From contig OY764867.1 of NCBI GenBank assembly GCA_963668535.1, positions 310,001-374,000 on the forward strand: a DNA stretch of 64,000 nt, in the 5' to 3' direction. Below the pieces are notes generated by a model, which was not told the origin of the DNA, searched no databases, and worked only from the letters and a program-made list of their open reading frames with translations. The number at the start of each line of letters is the position of its first letter. Positions within the stretch are counted from its first letter, which is position 1. Below, piece after piece: positions 36,755 through 45,350 of the stretch. The stretch is from F22 sp963668535 (lineage in GTDB: Bacteria; Bacteroidota; Bacteroidia; Bacteroidales; Bacteroidaceae). A program made the translations under genes and the position numbers.

Positions 36755-37918
36755 TTAGTCAAAATCAGTAGAATAGTAAGCTATAGGCAACGTACGACAA
36801 TTATACGTAGATGCCATTATTTCGCCATAAGCTCCAGCACTTCTGAAAGCGATCAAATCTCCTCGTTTAGGCAGTGGGATACTTGCTCCCTTTTCAAAGA
36901 CATCACTAGACTCACAGATAGGTCCTACAATATCTACTGTACTCATTGGAGCATCTGGAGAAGTTATATTTTGAGCCACATGGACTGCTTGATATAAAGC
37001 GGGACGCATCAATTCAGTAAATCCTGCATCTAAAATAGCAAACTTACGATTTACCCCCTCCTTTAAATACAAACATTTACTAATCATTGCCCCACACTGT
37101 CCTACGATACTACGCCCCAATTCACAATGCACGTGTTGATCCTCACGCAAATCAAGATGCGCAGCAAATGTATCGAAGTACGCTTTAAAATCTGGGATCG
37201 GATTTGAATCAGGCAATATATAATCAATGCCTAGTCCACCCCCCACATTGATATCTTGTACATGGAAACCAGCCACAGCTAATTCTTGCTGCAACTCATT
37301 AACACGCAAAGCTAAAGCCTTAAATGGTTCAGTCGTGGTAATTTGAGAACCGATATGAAAGTGTAATCCAATCACTTCAATATGACTCATGCGACTAGCT
37401 ATTTGAAAAACAGGAAGCATGTCTTGCATGGCAATACCAAACTTGTTTTCAGCCAATCCTGTTGTTATATTAGCATGTGTATGCGCATCTACTTCAGGAT
37501 TGATACGAAAAGCCACACGCACTTTCTTATCAGCCTTTTGAGCCAATTCATTGATAACTTCCAACTCTGGCACTGACTCTACATTGAAACAATAGATATC
37601 AGAGGCAATTCCTAATTCTATTTCCCAATCAGCTTTACCTACACCAGCAAATACAATCTGATGGGCAGGCACACCTGCTTCTAATGCAGCGTGGATTTCT
37701 CCACCACTCACACTATCCGTTCCAAAACCATTTTCGGCAATTAGTTTCAACACACGAGGATTGGCATTTGCCTTCACAGCATAATGCACATGGTAATTAG
37801 GCTTGTCTTTTATTCCTTCTTTTACAGCATCTATTGTCTGTTGAAGAAGGTTCATATCATAATAATAGAATGGTGTGCGTAACGCACGTAATTGTTCTAC
37901 AGGAAAATTCATTGTCAT
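36755..37918 (-). CDS. lysA: Diaminopimelate decarboxylase
   Basis: 387 residues, a fold III PLP enzyme making lysine from meso-diaminopimelate. The PLP lysine is Lys49 in YAVKAN. Further motifs are GTDSVSGGEIHAAL, IGLHFHIGSQI near 185, INVGGGLGIDY near 223, a phosphate-binding CELGRSIVG near 265, and ICESSDVFEKG near 335, the segment supplying the second-subunit cysteine. It is slightly short for LysA. The gene lies 35 bp downstream of lysC, consistent with a lysine-pathway operon. Confidence 0.93.
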   Translation of the reverse strand: MTMNFPVEQLRALRTPFYYYDMNLLQQTIDAVKEGIKDKPNYHVHYAVKANANPRVLKLIAENGFGTDSVSGGEIHAALEAGVPAHQIVFAGVGKADWEIELGIASDIYCFNVESVPELEVINELAQKADKKVRVAFRINPEVDAHTHANITTGLAENKFGIAMQDMLPVFQIASRMSHIEVIGLHFHIGSQITTTEPFKALALRVNELQQELAVAGFHVQDINVGGGLGIDYILPDSNPIPDFKAYFDTFAAHLDLREDQHVHCELGRSIVGQCGAMISKCLYLKEGVNRKFAILDAGFTELMRPALYQAVHVAQNITSPDAPMSTVDIVGPICESSDVFEKGASIPLPKRGDLIAFRSAGAYGEIMASTYNCRTLPIAYYSTDFD

Positions 37919-37953
37919 ATTTGTCTTGTTTATCTAACTCCTTATGAGGAAAG

Positions 37954-39282
37954 CTAATCTACCTCATGTCCAATAAAGAGTGCATTACTTAGCGCTTGAA
38001 GAGCCATTTTCTTGTCTGCTTCACGTACTAAGAATGAAATATTATAATTACTGCCACCATATGAAATCATACGTACTGGTACATCACGCATAGCAGCCAC
38101 AACAGCAGACTCAAAGCCCACATTTTGCCATTGTAGATCACCCACCACGCAGAGGATACACATATCCTCATCAACAGTAACTGTACCATACATCTTAAGA
38201 TCATTCAAGATGTTATTTAAATTCTTGGTATTATCAATAGTAACCGATACTCCAACTTCACTAGTACACACCATATCTACAGATGTTTCGTGACTTTCAA
38301 ATATCTCAAACACTTTACGCATGAAGCCATGAGCCAAAAGCATACGACTAGATTTGATACGAATAGCAGTAATATCATCTTTGGCTGCCACAGCTTTGAT
38401 TTTAGCCAATTCAGTATCATTAGAGATTAATGTACCAGGAGCACTAGGATCCATTGTATTCAAAAGACGTACAGGAATATTGGCATACTTAGCTGGTTGC
38501 ACACATGTAGGATGCAAAATCTTAGCGCCAAAATAAGCCAATTCAGCTGCTTCATCAAAATTAAGATGACGCACAGGCTTTGTTCCATCTACTACACGAG
38601 GGTCATTATTATGCATGCCATCAATATCTGTCCAAATCTGAATCTCATCAGCATCTACAGCAGCACCAATTAAAGAAGCTGTATAGTCGGATCCCCCACG
38701 CTGCAAGTTATCAATTTCCCCGTACGCATTACGACAAATATATCCTTGAGTGATATAAATATCTGCATCAGGGAATAATGCCAATTGCTGTTCGAGGTGT
38801 GTACGAATATACACTGGGTCTGGCTCAGCATTCTTATCTGTACGCATAAATTCAAGGGCAGGAAGCAATACTGCCTTCACGCCTTTTTCTTGCAGATAGT
38901 GAGCCATCATTTGAGTAGACATCAGTTCACCTTGTGCCAAGATAACCTTTTCCTCAAATAAGGTAAACAAATCTTTTGTATAAGAACGAATGGTATCAAA
39001 GATCTCCTTATTAGCTTCAATTGCTTTAGTCACAAGCTCTTCATTATCGTACAATTCCTTAACCACGGTACGATATTTTGCTTCTAACTGATTGATGATT
39101 TCATTAGCACCCTCTGGATTCTTTTTATACAGATAGTCAGCAATCTCCACCAAAGTATTCGTAGTTCCCGACATAGCCGAAAGCACTACAATTTTTTTAT
39201 CACTGTCGGTAATCAAGTTTGCCACTTCTTGGATGCGCTGCACAGATCCTACGGACGTACCGCCAAATTTCATTACTTTCAT
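37954..39282 (-). CDS. lysC: Aspartate kinase (monofunctional)
   Basis: 442 residues. It phosphorylates aspartate at the entry to lysine, threonine and methionine synthesis. The kinase domain (about 1-280) starts with KVMKFGGTSVGS and has RGGSDYTASLIGAAV near 195 and the usual IWTDIDGMHNNDPRVV near 215. Two ACT regulatory domains follow (about 300-440; LLAHGFMRKVFEIFESH and MISYGGSNYNISFLV). There is no homoserine dehydrogenase domain, so it is not the ThrA fusion. Feedback by lysine is likely from the context with lysA. Confidence 0.95.
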   Translation of the reverse strand: MKVMKFGGTSVGSVQRIQEVANLITDSDKKIVVLSAMSGTTNTLVEIADYLYKKNPEGANEIINQLEAKYRTVVKELYDNEELVTKAIEANKEIFDTIRSYTKDLFTLFEEKVILAQGELMSTQMMAHYLQEKGVKAVLLPALEFMRTDKNAEPDPVYIRTHLEQQLALFPDADIYITQGYICRNAYGEIDNLQRGGSDYTASLIGAAVDADEIQIWTDIDGMHNNDPRVVDGTKPVRHLNFDEAAELAYFGAKILHPTCVQPAKYANIPVRLLNTMDPSAPGTLISNDTELAKIKAVAAKDDITAIRIKSSRMLLAHGFMRKVFEIFESHETSVDMVCTSEVGVSVTIDNTKNLNNILNDLKMYGTVTVDEDMCILCVVGDLQWQNVGFESAVVAAMRDVPVRMISYGGSNYNISFLVREADKKMALQALSNALFIGHEVD

Positions 39283-39330
39283 CTTATTGTCTCCTATACC
39301 TTTATATTGTTTATTTTTTAATTCACTATC

Positions 39331-40242
39331 TTATTCTTTTTCTGAAACGACTGTTTCAATTAATGTAGGCTTTTCTTTTGATTCTGGTGAAGCTAAAAGC
39401 TCTTCAAAGACTTCATCTATACAGCTAGTTAAATGTGCATTTGACGTAACAGTTTCATCAACAGGAAGGTCTTGTTGTTCCACGGAACCTACTTGCACTT
39501 CTTCGGATGAGACTTCATGTTCATCTTTAACTAGATCATCAACAGATCTACGATAATTTTCGGTAACATCCATAAAGCGTTTTTCGGCACAACGAATAAC
39601 TCGGCCTGGGTGTTTCTGTACAATAAGTTCATCATGCGTAGACATGATAACTGCCGTTCCATTAGAAGCAATATCCTGTAATAATGCCATGATATCTTCA
39701 CTACTCTTTTCGTCAAGATTACCCGTAGGTTCATCGGCTAAAATGATTTCTGGATTATTCAAGATAGCACGTGCTATAACAACACGCTGCTGCTCACCAC
39801 CGCTCAATTGATTAGGCAACTTAAAACCTTTCGTTTTAAGATTCACCATTTCTAACACCTCGGCTATACGTCGTTCAATTTCTTTTTTATTTTTCCATCC
39901 AGTAGCCCGAAGTACAAATTTGAGATTCTCACTCACACTACGATCGGTTAACAACTGAAAATCTTGGAATACGACTCCTAATCGACGACGTAATTTCGGC
40001 AACCCTCGCATCTTCATTTTAGTCATGTCATAGTCTAGGACTTTAGCTTCAGTAGCTTTATCAATGCCCATTTCACCATACATACTTTTTAAGAAACTAC
40101 TTTTCCCCGATCCAGACCGTCCAGTGAGGAAAACAAAATCACTAGGATAAAGTTCAAAATCTATCTTTTCAACCACCAAGTAATCATCATGCCTCAAATC
40201 AACTCCTTTATACTCAATCAAAGGTGCTATCGATGTTGCCAT
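39331..40242 (-). CDS. ftsE: Cell division ABC ATPase FtsE with acidic C-terminal tail
   Basis: About 303 residues from the ATG at 40242. It has Walker A GRSGSGKSS (41-49), the Q-loop in VVFQDFQLL, signature LSGGEQQR, Walker B ILADEPTGNLD and the switch His in MSTHDE. This set, including RRRLGVVFQDFQLL, is typical of FtsE, which with FtsX controls peptidoglycan hydrolases at the septum. Beyond about residue 225 is an extra tail of about 80 residues rich in Glu, Asp, Ser and Val, absent from E. coli FtsE. No ftsX lies next to it; it sits between hisIE and lysC. Confidence 0.88.
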   Translation of the reverse strand: MATSIAPLIEYKGVDLRHDDYLVVEKIDFELYPSDFVFLTGRSGSGKSSFLKSMYGEMGIDKATEAKVLDYDMTKMKMRGLPKLRRRLGVVFQDFQLLTDRSVSENLKFVLRATGWKNKKEIERRIAEVLEMVNLKTKGFKLPNQLSGGEQQRVVIARAILNNPEIILADEPTGNLDEKSSEDIMALLQDIASNGTAVIMSTHDELIVQKHPGRVIRCAEKRFMDVTENYRRSVDDLVKDEHEVSSEEVQVGSVEQQDLPVDETVTSNAHLTSCIDEVFEELLASPESKEKPTLIETVVSEKE

Positions 40243-40262
40243 ATCGTTTATTTTTTTGTCCT

Positions 40263-40883
40263 CTAATGCTTTTTCCAAGTTGGATCATGACGAGTGACTA
40301 ATTCATCAGCCAAATCTTCAATAGATAGACCTTGAGCGGTCAACATCACGATCAAGTGATAGAGCATATCAGACCCTTCATAAATCACTCGTTCCTTTGT
40401 TCCATTTGCAACTTCAATGATCATTTCGACAGCTTCTTCACCTACCTTTTGAGCCATTTTATTGATGCCGTCTTGAAACAAACTAGTCGTATATGATCCT
40501 TCAGGTTGTTCTTTATATCGTTTTTCTATGAATCTCTGTAATTCTTCCAAAAACAGCAATGGATTCTTCTCATTAACTTCCCCCCAACAAGTGTCTGTAC
40601 CAAGATGACATACTGGACCTGCTGGCTTAGCTTTGACAAGAAGTGCATCATTATCGCAATCTGAAGCGATAGACACAAGTTCTAAGACATTGCCACTCTC
40701 TTCTCCTTTAGTCCACAAACGTTGCTTGCTTCTACTAAAGAAGGTCACTTTCCCTATTTCTAGCGTTTTTTCATACGCCTCTTTATTCATGTAGCCAAGC
40801 ATTAATACTTTGCCTGTAATGGCATCTTGTACAATAGCAGGTACAAGTCCATCCATTTTATCAAAATCAATTGTTATTTGCAT
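40263..40883 (-). CDS. hisIE: Bifunctional phosphoribosyl-AMP cyclohydrolase / phosphoribosyl-ATP pyrophosphatase
   Basis: 206 residues from the ATG at 40883. The HisI half (about 1-105) has the cyclohydrolase metal and substrate motifs (SIASDCDNDALLVKAKP and GPVCHLGTDTCW). The HisE half (about 110-206) has the pyrophosphatase helix pattern (KVGEEAVEMIIEVANG and DMLYHLIVML). It catalyses steps 2 and 3 of histidine synthesis in the cytoplasm. It follows hisF by 42 bp and is the last his gene here. Confidence 0.95.
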   Translation of the reverse strand: MQITIDFDKMDGLVPAIVQDAITGKVLMLGYMNKEAYEKTLEIGKVTFFSRSKQRLWTKGEESGNVLELVSIASDCDNDALLVKAKPAGPVCHLGTDTCWGEVNEKNPLLFLEELQRFIEKRYKEQPEGSYTTSLFQDGINKMAQKVGEEAVEMIIEVANGTKERVIYEGSDMLYHLIVMLTAQGLSIEDLADELVTRHDPTWKKH

Positions 40884-40925
40884 TTCCAATTTGTTTTAAC
40901 GAATTTGTTCTATTCCTATGAATCG

Positions 40926-41690
40926 CTATTTATAATTCTGGCGTACAGCGATACCACGGCTACAAAGGTACGATTTTAATTCGGGAATTTGTATTTCACC
41001 GAAGTGAAAAACACTTGCCGCAAGTGCTGCATCAGCACCACCTTCTTCAAAAGCTTCGGCAAAATGCTCCATAGTACCAGCTCCACCACTAGCTATGACA
41101 GGAATAGATAAAGTATCATGTAACTCCCTGAGTTCTTTCAAAGCATAGCCTGTTTTCACACCATCGTGATCCATACTTGTAAATAAGATTTCTCCAGCTC
41201 CTCTATCTTGTGCTTCGTGTGCCCAATCCATCAAACGCTTATCAGTAGGTAAGCGCCCTCCATTTAAGTAACACATCCATCCCTCTGGATCATGCCGTGC
41301 ATCTATCGCAACCACACAAACCTGTGAACCAAAATGATCAGCAATTTCATTGATCAATTCGGGACGACGAATTGCTGCGGAATTAATAGAAATTTTATCC
41401 GCTCCAGCAGCCAATAAGCGCTCTACGTCACTCAACTCATGGATACCCCCACCTACGGTAAATGGTATACTGATATGGGATGCTATACGCTCGACTAATT
41501 GAGCAAAGGTCTTTCGTCCTTCATGCGTAGCAGTTATATCTAAGAAGGTCAATTCATCAGCTCCAGCAGCACTGTAAGCTGCTGCTAATTCCACAGGATC
41601 TCCTGCTTCTCGCAATTCAACAAAATTGACTCCCTTTACTGTCTGCCCATCTTTAATATCCAAACAAGGGATTATTCGCTTTGCTAACAT
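40926..41690 (-). CDS. hisF: Imidazole glycerol phosphate synthase, cyclase subunit
   Basis: 254 residues from the ATG at 41690; the nine-codon extension upstream is not supported by the family. It is a TIM barrel starting MLAKRIIPCLDIKDG with catalytic aspartates in CLDIKDG and VVAIDARHD, plus phosphate loops (GADKISIN, VIASGGAGTMEHF). It forms the glutamine-dependent synthase with HisH, encoded two genes upstream. It sits 51 bp after hisA. Confidence 0.97.
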   Translation of the reverse strand: MLAKRIIPCLDIKDGQTVKGVNFVELREAGDPVELAAAYSAAGADELTFLDITATHEGRKTFAQLVERIASHISIPFTVGGGIHELSDVERLLAAGADKISINSAAIRRPELINEIADHFGSQVCVVAIDARHDPEGWMCYLNGGRLPTDKRLMDWAHEAQDRGAGEILFTSMDHDGVKTGYALKELRELHDTLSIPVIASGGAGTMEHFAEAFEEGGADAALAASVFHFGEIQIPELKSYLCSRGIAVRQNYK

Positions 41691-41741
41691 TGTATTATCT
41701 TTATATAAGAGCCTCATCGACAGAATCAGCCATTGTTTTAT

Positions 41742-42461
41742 TTAAAAGAAACGACTAATCTCATTCAATGAAATGCGATTTTCGTAAATCGCTTTTCCAA
41801 AGACAACTGCTGGTATACCAGCCTCATCCAAAGCCTTCAAATCATTCACACTACTCACCCCACCACTGGCTATAAGATACAATTCTGGATGATGTTGCAA
41901 TATTTCTTTGTACAGTGCAATGGAGGGACCTTGCAACATGCCATCACATGCTATATCAGTACAGATGCATTTAGAAATACCAGCTGCTAAGTACTTTTCT
42001 AAGAATGGCATTAATGCCAAACCTGAATCCTCTTGCCATCCAGAGACTGCTATCATTTTGTCTTTTACATCAGCTCCCAAAATGATTCGTTCACTACCAA
42101 AAGTATCTATCCAACGCAAAAAAGTCGTAGGATCTTTTACTGCGATACTACCACCAGTTATCATACTGGCACCCGATTCAAATGCGATACGCAAATCGTC
42201 ATCACTCTTTAAACCACCACCAAAGTCAACGACTAAATCAGTTTGAGTAGCTATGGCTTCTAGCACTTTATAATTGACAATGTGATGGCTCTTAGCCCCA
42301 TCCAAATCGACTACATGTAGTCTTCTCACACCATGATCAGCAAAAGACTTGGCCACCTCGACAGGCGCCTCGTTATATACTTTTTTGCTGGCATAATCAC
42401 CTTGCGACAAGCGTACACACTTGCCATCAATCACATCAATCGCAGGAATTAATTCTATCAC
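41742..42461 (-). CDS. hisA: ProFAR isomerase
   Basis: 239 residues. It is a TIM barrel isomerising ProFAR to PRFAR, with catalytic aspartates in LIPAIDVIDGKCVRL and in the mid-barrel IILGADVKDK. Phosphate loops are VDFGGGLKSD and YLIASGGVSSVNDL. The start is a GTG at 42461, unusual for this window; no ATG is available nearby that keeps the first beta strand. It begins 3 bases after the hisH stop, suggesting translational coupling. Confidence 0.96.
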   Translation of the reverse strand: MIELIPAIDVIDGKCVRLSQGDYASKKVYNEAPVEVAKSFADHGVRRLHVVDLDGAKSHHIVNYKVLEAIATQTDLVVDFGGGLKSDDDLRIAFESGASMITGGSIAVKDPTTFLRWIDTFGSERIILGADVKDKMIAVSGWQEDSGLALMPFLEKYLAAGISKCICTDIACDGMLQGPSIALYKEILQHHPELYLIASGGVSSVNDLKALDEAGIPAVVFGKAIYENRISLNEISRFF

Positions 42462-42464
42462 AGT

Positions 42465-43067
42465 TTAATCGTTTAGATGAATAAAGTTTGTCAATATACG
42501 CTCACCAACTCCCGCACTCTTCTCTGGATGAAACTGAGTAGCATAATAGTTATCTTTATGCAAAGCTGCACTAAAAGGTTGAATATAATCGGTAGTAGCT
42601 ATGGTGTCATCACACAAGGGGACATAATAACTATGCACGAAGTACACAAAGTCTTCTCCTTCAGTAGAAACACCCTGCATCAAATCACCCTTTGGATCTA
42701 GTAGATTATTCCAACCCATATGTGGGATTTTAAAAGCTTTATCTTCCGTTTGAAATTTCAACACGGGTTGATCAAAGATATTCAACAAATCAACATCTCC
42801 TTCTTCTGAATGTCGACACATCAACTGCATTCCCAAACAGATGCCCAAAACAGGTTGTTTCAAATCTAGCAACAATTGATCTATACAATGTGCTTTAAGA
42901 TAAGCCATAGTATTTTTAGCCTCTCCTACCCCAGGAAAGATCACTCTATCTGCTGATTGAATAACTTCAGGATCGTCTGTAATAACAGGGGCAATACCCA
43001 ATCTATGAAGCGCATGCTCCACAGATCGAATATTGCCCGCATTGTACTTTATGATTGCTACTTCCAT
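42465..43067 (-). CDS. hisH: Imidazole glycerol phosphate synthase, glutaminase subunit
   Basis: 200 residues, a class I glutamine amidotransferase that feeds ammonia to HisF. The nucleophile is Cys77 in GICLGMQLM, and the catalytic His and Glu are in QFHPEKSAGVG. The N-terminus has IIKYNAGNIRSVEHAL and FPGVGEAKN. First gene of hisH-hisA-hisF-hisIE, with a promoter upstream. Confidence 0.96.
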   Translation of the reverse strand: MEVAIIKYNAGNIRSVEHALHRLGIAPVITDDPEVIQSADRVIFPGVGEAKNTMAYLKAHCIDQLLLDLKQPVLGICLGMQLMCRHSEEGDVDLLNIFDQPVLKFQTEDKAFKIPHMGWNNLLDPKGDLMQGVSTEGEDFVYFVHSYYVPLCDDTIATTDYIQPFSAALHKDNYYATQFHPEKSAGVGERILTNFIHLND

Positions 43068-43101
43068 GAGCTCTTATAGTTGTCTTTAAATAGTCAGACC
43101 A

Positions 43102-43134
43102 CAAAAGTAGCAATTTAATAGCATTTATCGCAAT
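43102..43134 (-). promoter_or_regulatory. Promoter of the his genes
   Basis: ATTG (43134-43131), 21 bases, TACTTTTG (43109-43102) on the minus strand, about 35 bases before hisH. Confidence 0.5.
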
Positions 43135-43179
43135 TTTACTCCATAAAGTTGGTTTACCATACCTTTTTATTCGGATATT

Positions 43180-45258
43180 TTATTTCTTCAGCCATTTGTC
43201 TAGCCATGTAAAGAAAGTACGTTGCCATAAGATACCATTTTGAGGCTTCAATACCCAGTGATTCTCATCTGGATAAATCAACAATTCTGCAGGAATACCT
43301 CTCAATACAGCTGCGTTAAATGCCGACATTCCTTGAGATGCTAAAATACGATAGTCTTTCTCCCCATGAATACACAAAATAGGAGTATCCCATTTATCGA
43401 CAAACTTATGTGGAGAATTGGCAAATGTGCGTTGCGCCACGGTATTGTTTTTATCCCAATATGCACCACCCATATCCCAATTAGCAAACCACATTTCTTC
43501 GGTCTCCAGATATTGTTGTTCCATATTAAAGATACCATCATGAGCAATAAATGCTTTGAAGCGTTTATGATGATGACCAGCCAACCAATACACAGAGAAT
43601 CCGCCAAAGCTAGCACCAACACAACCTAAATGGTCTTTATCTACAAATGGTTCTTCAGACATTGTATCGATTGCACTCAGATAATCTTTCATACATTGGC
43701 CACTATAATCACCACTTATGGCTTCATTCCACTCATTTCCAAACCCAGGCAATCCCCTACGGTTAGGAGCAACAATGATGTAATCATGAGCAGCCATAAT
43801 TTGGAAATTCCAGCGATAGCTCCAAAACTGACTGACAGGGCTTTGAGGACCACCTTGACAATACAGCAATGTAGGATATTTTTTATTAGGATCAAAGTGT
43901 GGAGGATAAATCACCCAAGTAAGCATTTTCTTTCCATCCGTAGTATTTATCCAACGCTCTTCTACCTTCCCCATAGTTAGCTGCTTGTATAGAGAAGCAT
44001 TTTCATGAGAAATTTGAGTTTGCGTTCCATCCATACTGACTACAAATATTTCATCTGCAGCACTCATAGAGTGACGTTTTGCAACCAATTTATCATTACC
44101 TAACATTGCAAGTGACGCATAATCATGCTGGCCAGCAGTAATAGGTTTTACACGTTCATCATCCAAATTGACTTGATAAATTTGGCTAGTACCATGCCAA
44201 GGTCCTATAAAATAAATATTTTGACTGTTTTCTCCCCATACATAGGTATCCACATTACTTTCAAAAGATTTGCTGACAAAACGCTTCTCCCCAGTCTTCA
44301 CATTCATCACAAATAGGCGATTTTGATCTGACTCATAGCCATCACGTTCCATACTTTGCCATGCAATATACTTACCATCAGGGCTAAAAGCAGGATTGGT
44401 ATCATATCCCATATTGCCTTCTGTAATATTTTTGGTTGTATGCTCTTGTAGATCATATACATAAATATCAGAATTGGTCGATTCGGCATATGCTTTACCA
44501 GTCAACTTACGACAAGTATAGGCTATCTGTTTAGAATCTGGCGACCAGCACAACTGTTCCATTCCTCCGAAAGGACGCATTGGACTCTCAAACGGAGTTC
44601 CTCCTAATAAATTGACAAAATTAGTGAGTTTCTCTCCGTCATAATCACAGACAACTGGCTGAGGTGCACCTGTAGTCCATTGATCCCAATGCTTATACAT
44701 TAGATCATTAATCACCAAGCCAGTAGCTTGTGGCAAGTCTGGATATTTATCTGCTGTAGATTCTACCGTTTTAAACTCGCTGACTAATAACAATTTCTTT
44801 TCATCTGGCGAAAAAATAAATCCTTCTATACCTTTATCACAAGACGTTAACTGCTTTTCATCGGTCCCATCAGGATTGATAGTCCACACTTGACCACCAC
44901 GGATAAAAGCAATTTTTTGCCCACCTTGTATCCATGTGGCACTATGCTCACTAGCCACCGAATGAGTTAAAGCCTTACGGTTCTTGCCATTGACATCACT
45001 GATGTACAGATCACGGTTACTCTTATTTTCAGCTACACTATAATAAGCTACACTATAGACGATTTGTTTATTGTCAGGCGATACCTCTACACCACCTATA
45101 CGCCCAAAAGCCCACAACGCTTCAGGCGTCATGCGACCATCTGTGATCTCCACATGCTGAGGACCAATAATATCGGTCTTCGCTTCATCTTTATTGCCAG
45201 CGACACAACTTGTTAGTGTCATCATTGCACCTGTCATAAGAATGTCAGAAAATTTCAT
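43180..45258 (-). CDS. S9 prolyl oligopeptidase-family dipeptidyl peptidase (DPP5-like)
   Basis: About 692 residues from the ATG at 45258 (the longer frame starts with TTG). A signal with lipobox TLTSC is present. Residues about 45-410 form a beta-propeller with WD-like repeats (VEVSPDNKQIVYSV, FSPDGKYIAWQS). Residues about 430-692 are the alpha/beta hydrolase with nucleophile motif GASFGGFS (about 545), an Asp in CIHGEKDYRI and the final His in YPDENHW. Layout and length match DPP5 of Porphyromonas, which removes dipeptides for peptide-based nutrition. Probably periplasmic. It has a perfect promoter and stands alone. Confidence 0.9.
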   Translation of the reverse strand: MKFSDILMTGAMMTLTSCVAGNKDEAKTDIIGPQHVEITDGRMTPEALWAFGRIGGVEVSPDNKQIVYSVAYYSVAENKSNRDLYISDVNGKNRKALTHSVASEHSATWIQGGQKIAFIRGGQVWTINPDGTDEKQLTSCDKGIEGFIFSPDEKKLLLVSEFKTVESTADKYPDLPQATGLVINDLMYKHWDQWTTGAPQPVVCDYDGEKLTNFVNLLGGTPFESPMRPFGGMEQLCWSPDSKQIAYTCRKLTGKAYAESTNSDIYVYDLQEHTTKNITEGNMGYDTNPAFSPDGKYIAWQSMERDGYESDQNRLFVMNVKTGEKRFVSKSFESNVDTYVWGENSQNIYFIGPWHGTSQIYQVNLDDERVKPITAGQHDYASLAMLGNDKLVAKRHSMSAADEIFVVSMDGTQTQISHENASLYKQLTMGKVEERWINTTDGKKMLTWVIYPPHFDPNKKYPTLLYCQGGPQSPVSQFWSYRWNFQIMAAHDYIIVAPNRRGLPGFGNEWNEAISGDYSGQCMKDYLSAIDTMSEEPFVDKDHLGCVGASFGGFSVYWLAGHHHKRFKAFIAHDGIFNMEQQYLETEEMWFANWDMGGAYWDKNNTVAQRTFANSPHKFVDKWDTPILCIHGEKDYRILASQGMSAFNAAVLRGIPAELLIYPDENHWVLKPQNGILWQRTFFTWLDKWLKK

Positions 45259-45291
45259 ATTATGTTTCAATTATCAGGTAAAAAAATCATA

Positions 45292-45323
45292 CAAATATAC
45301 ACGGATAAAGACATTCTCCCAAA
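45292..45323 (-). promoter_or_regulatory. Promoter of the S9 peptidase gene
   Basis: TTTG (45323-45320), 20 bases, TATATTTG (45299-45292) on the minus strand, a perfect match, about 33 bases before the ATG. Confidence 0.7.
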
Positions 45324-45350
45324 TAATCTCCCTCTTTTCATCTATAGACC

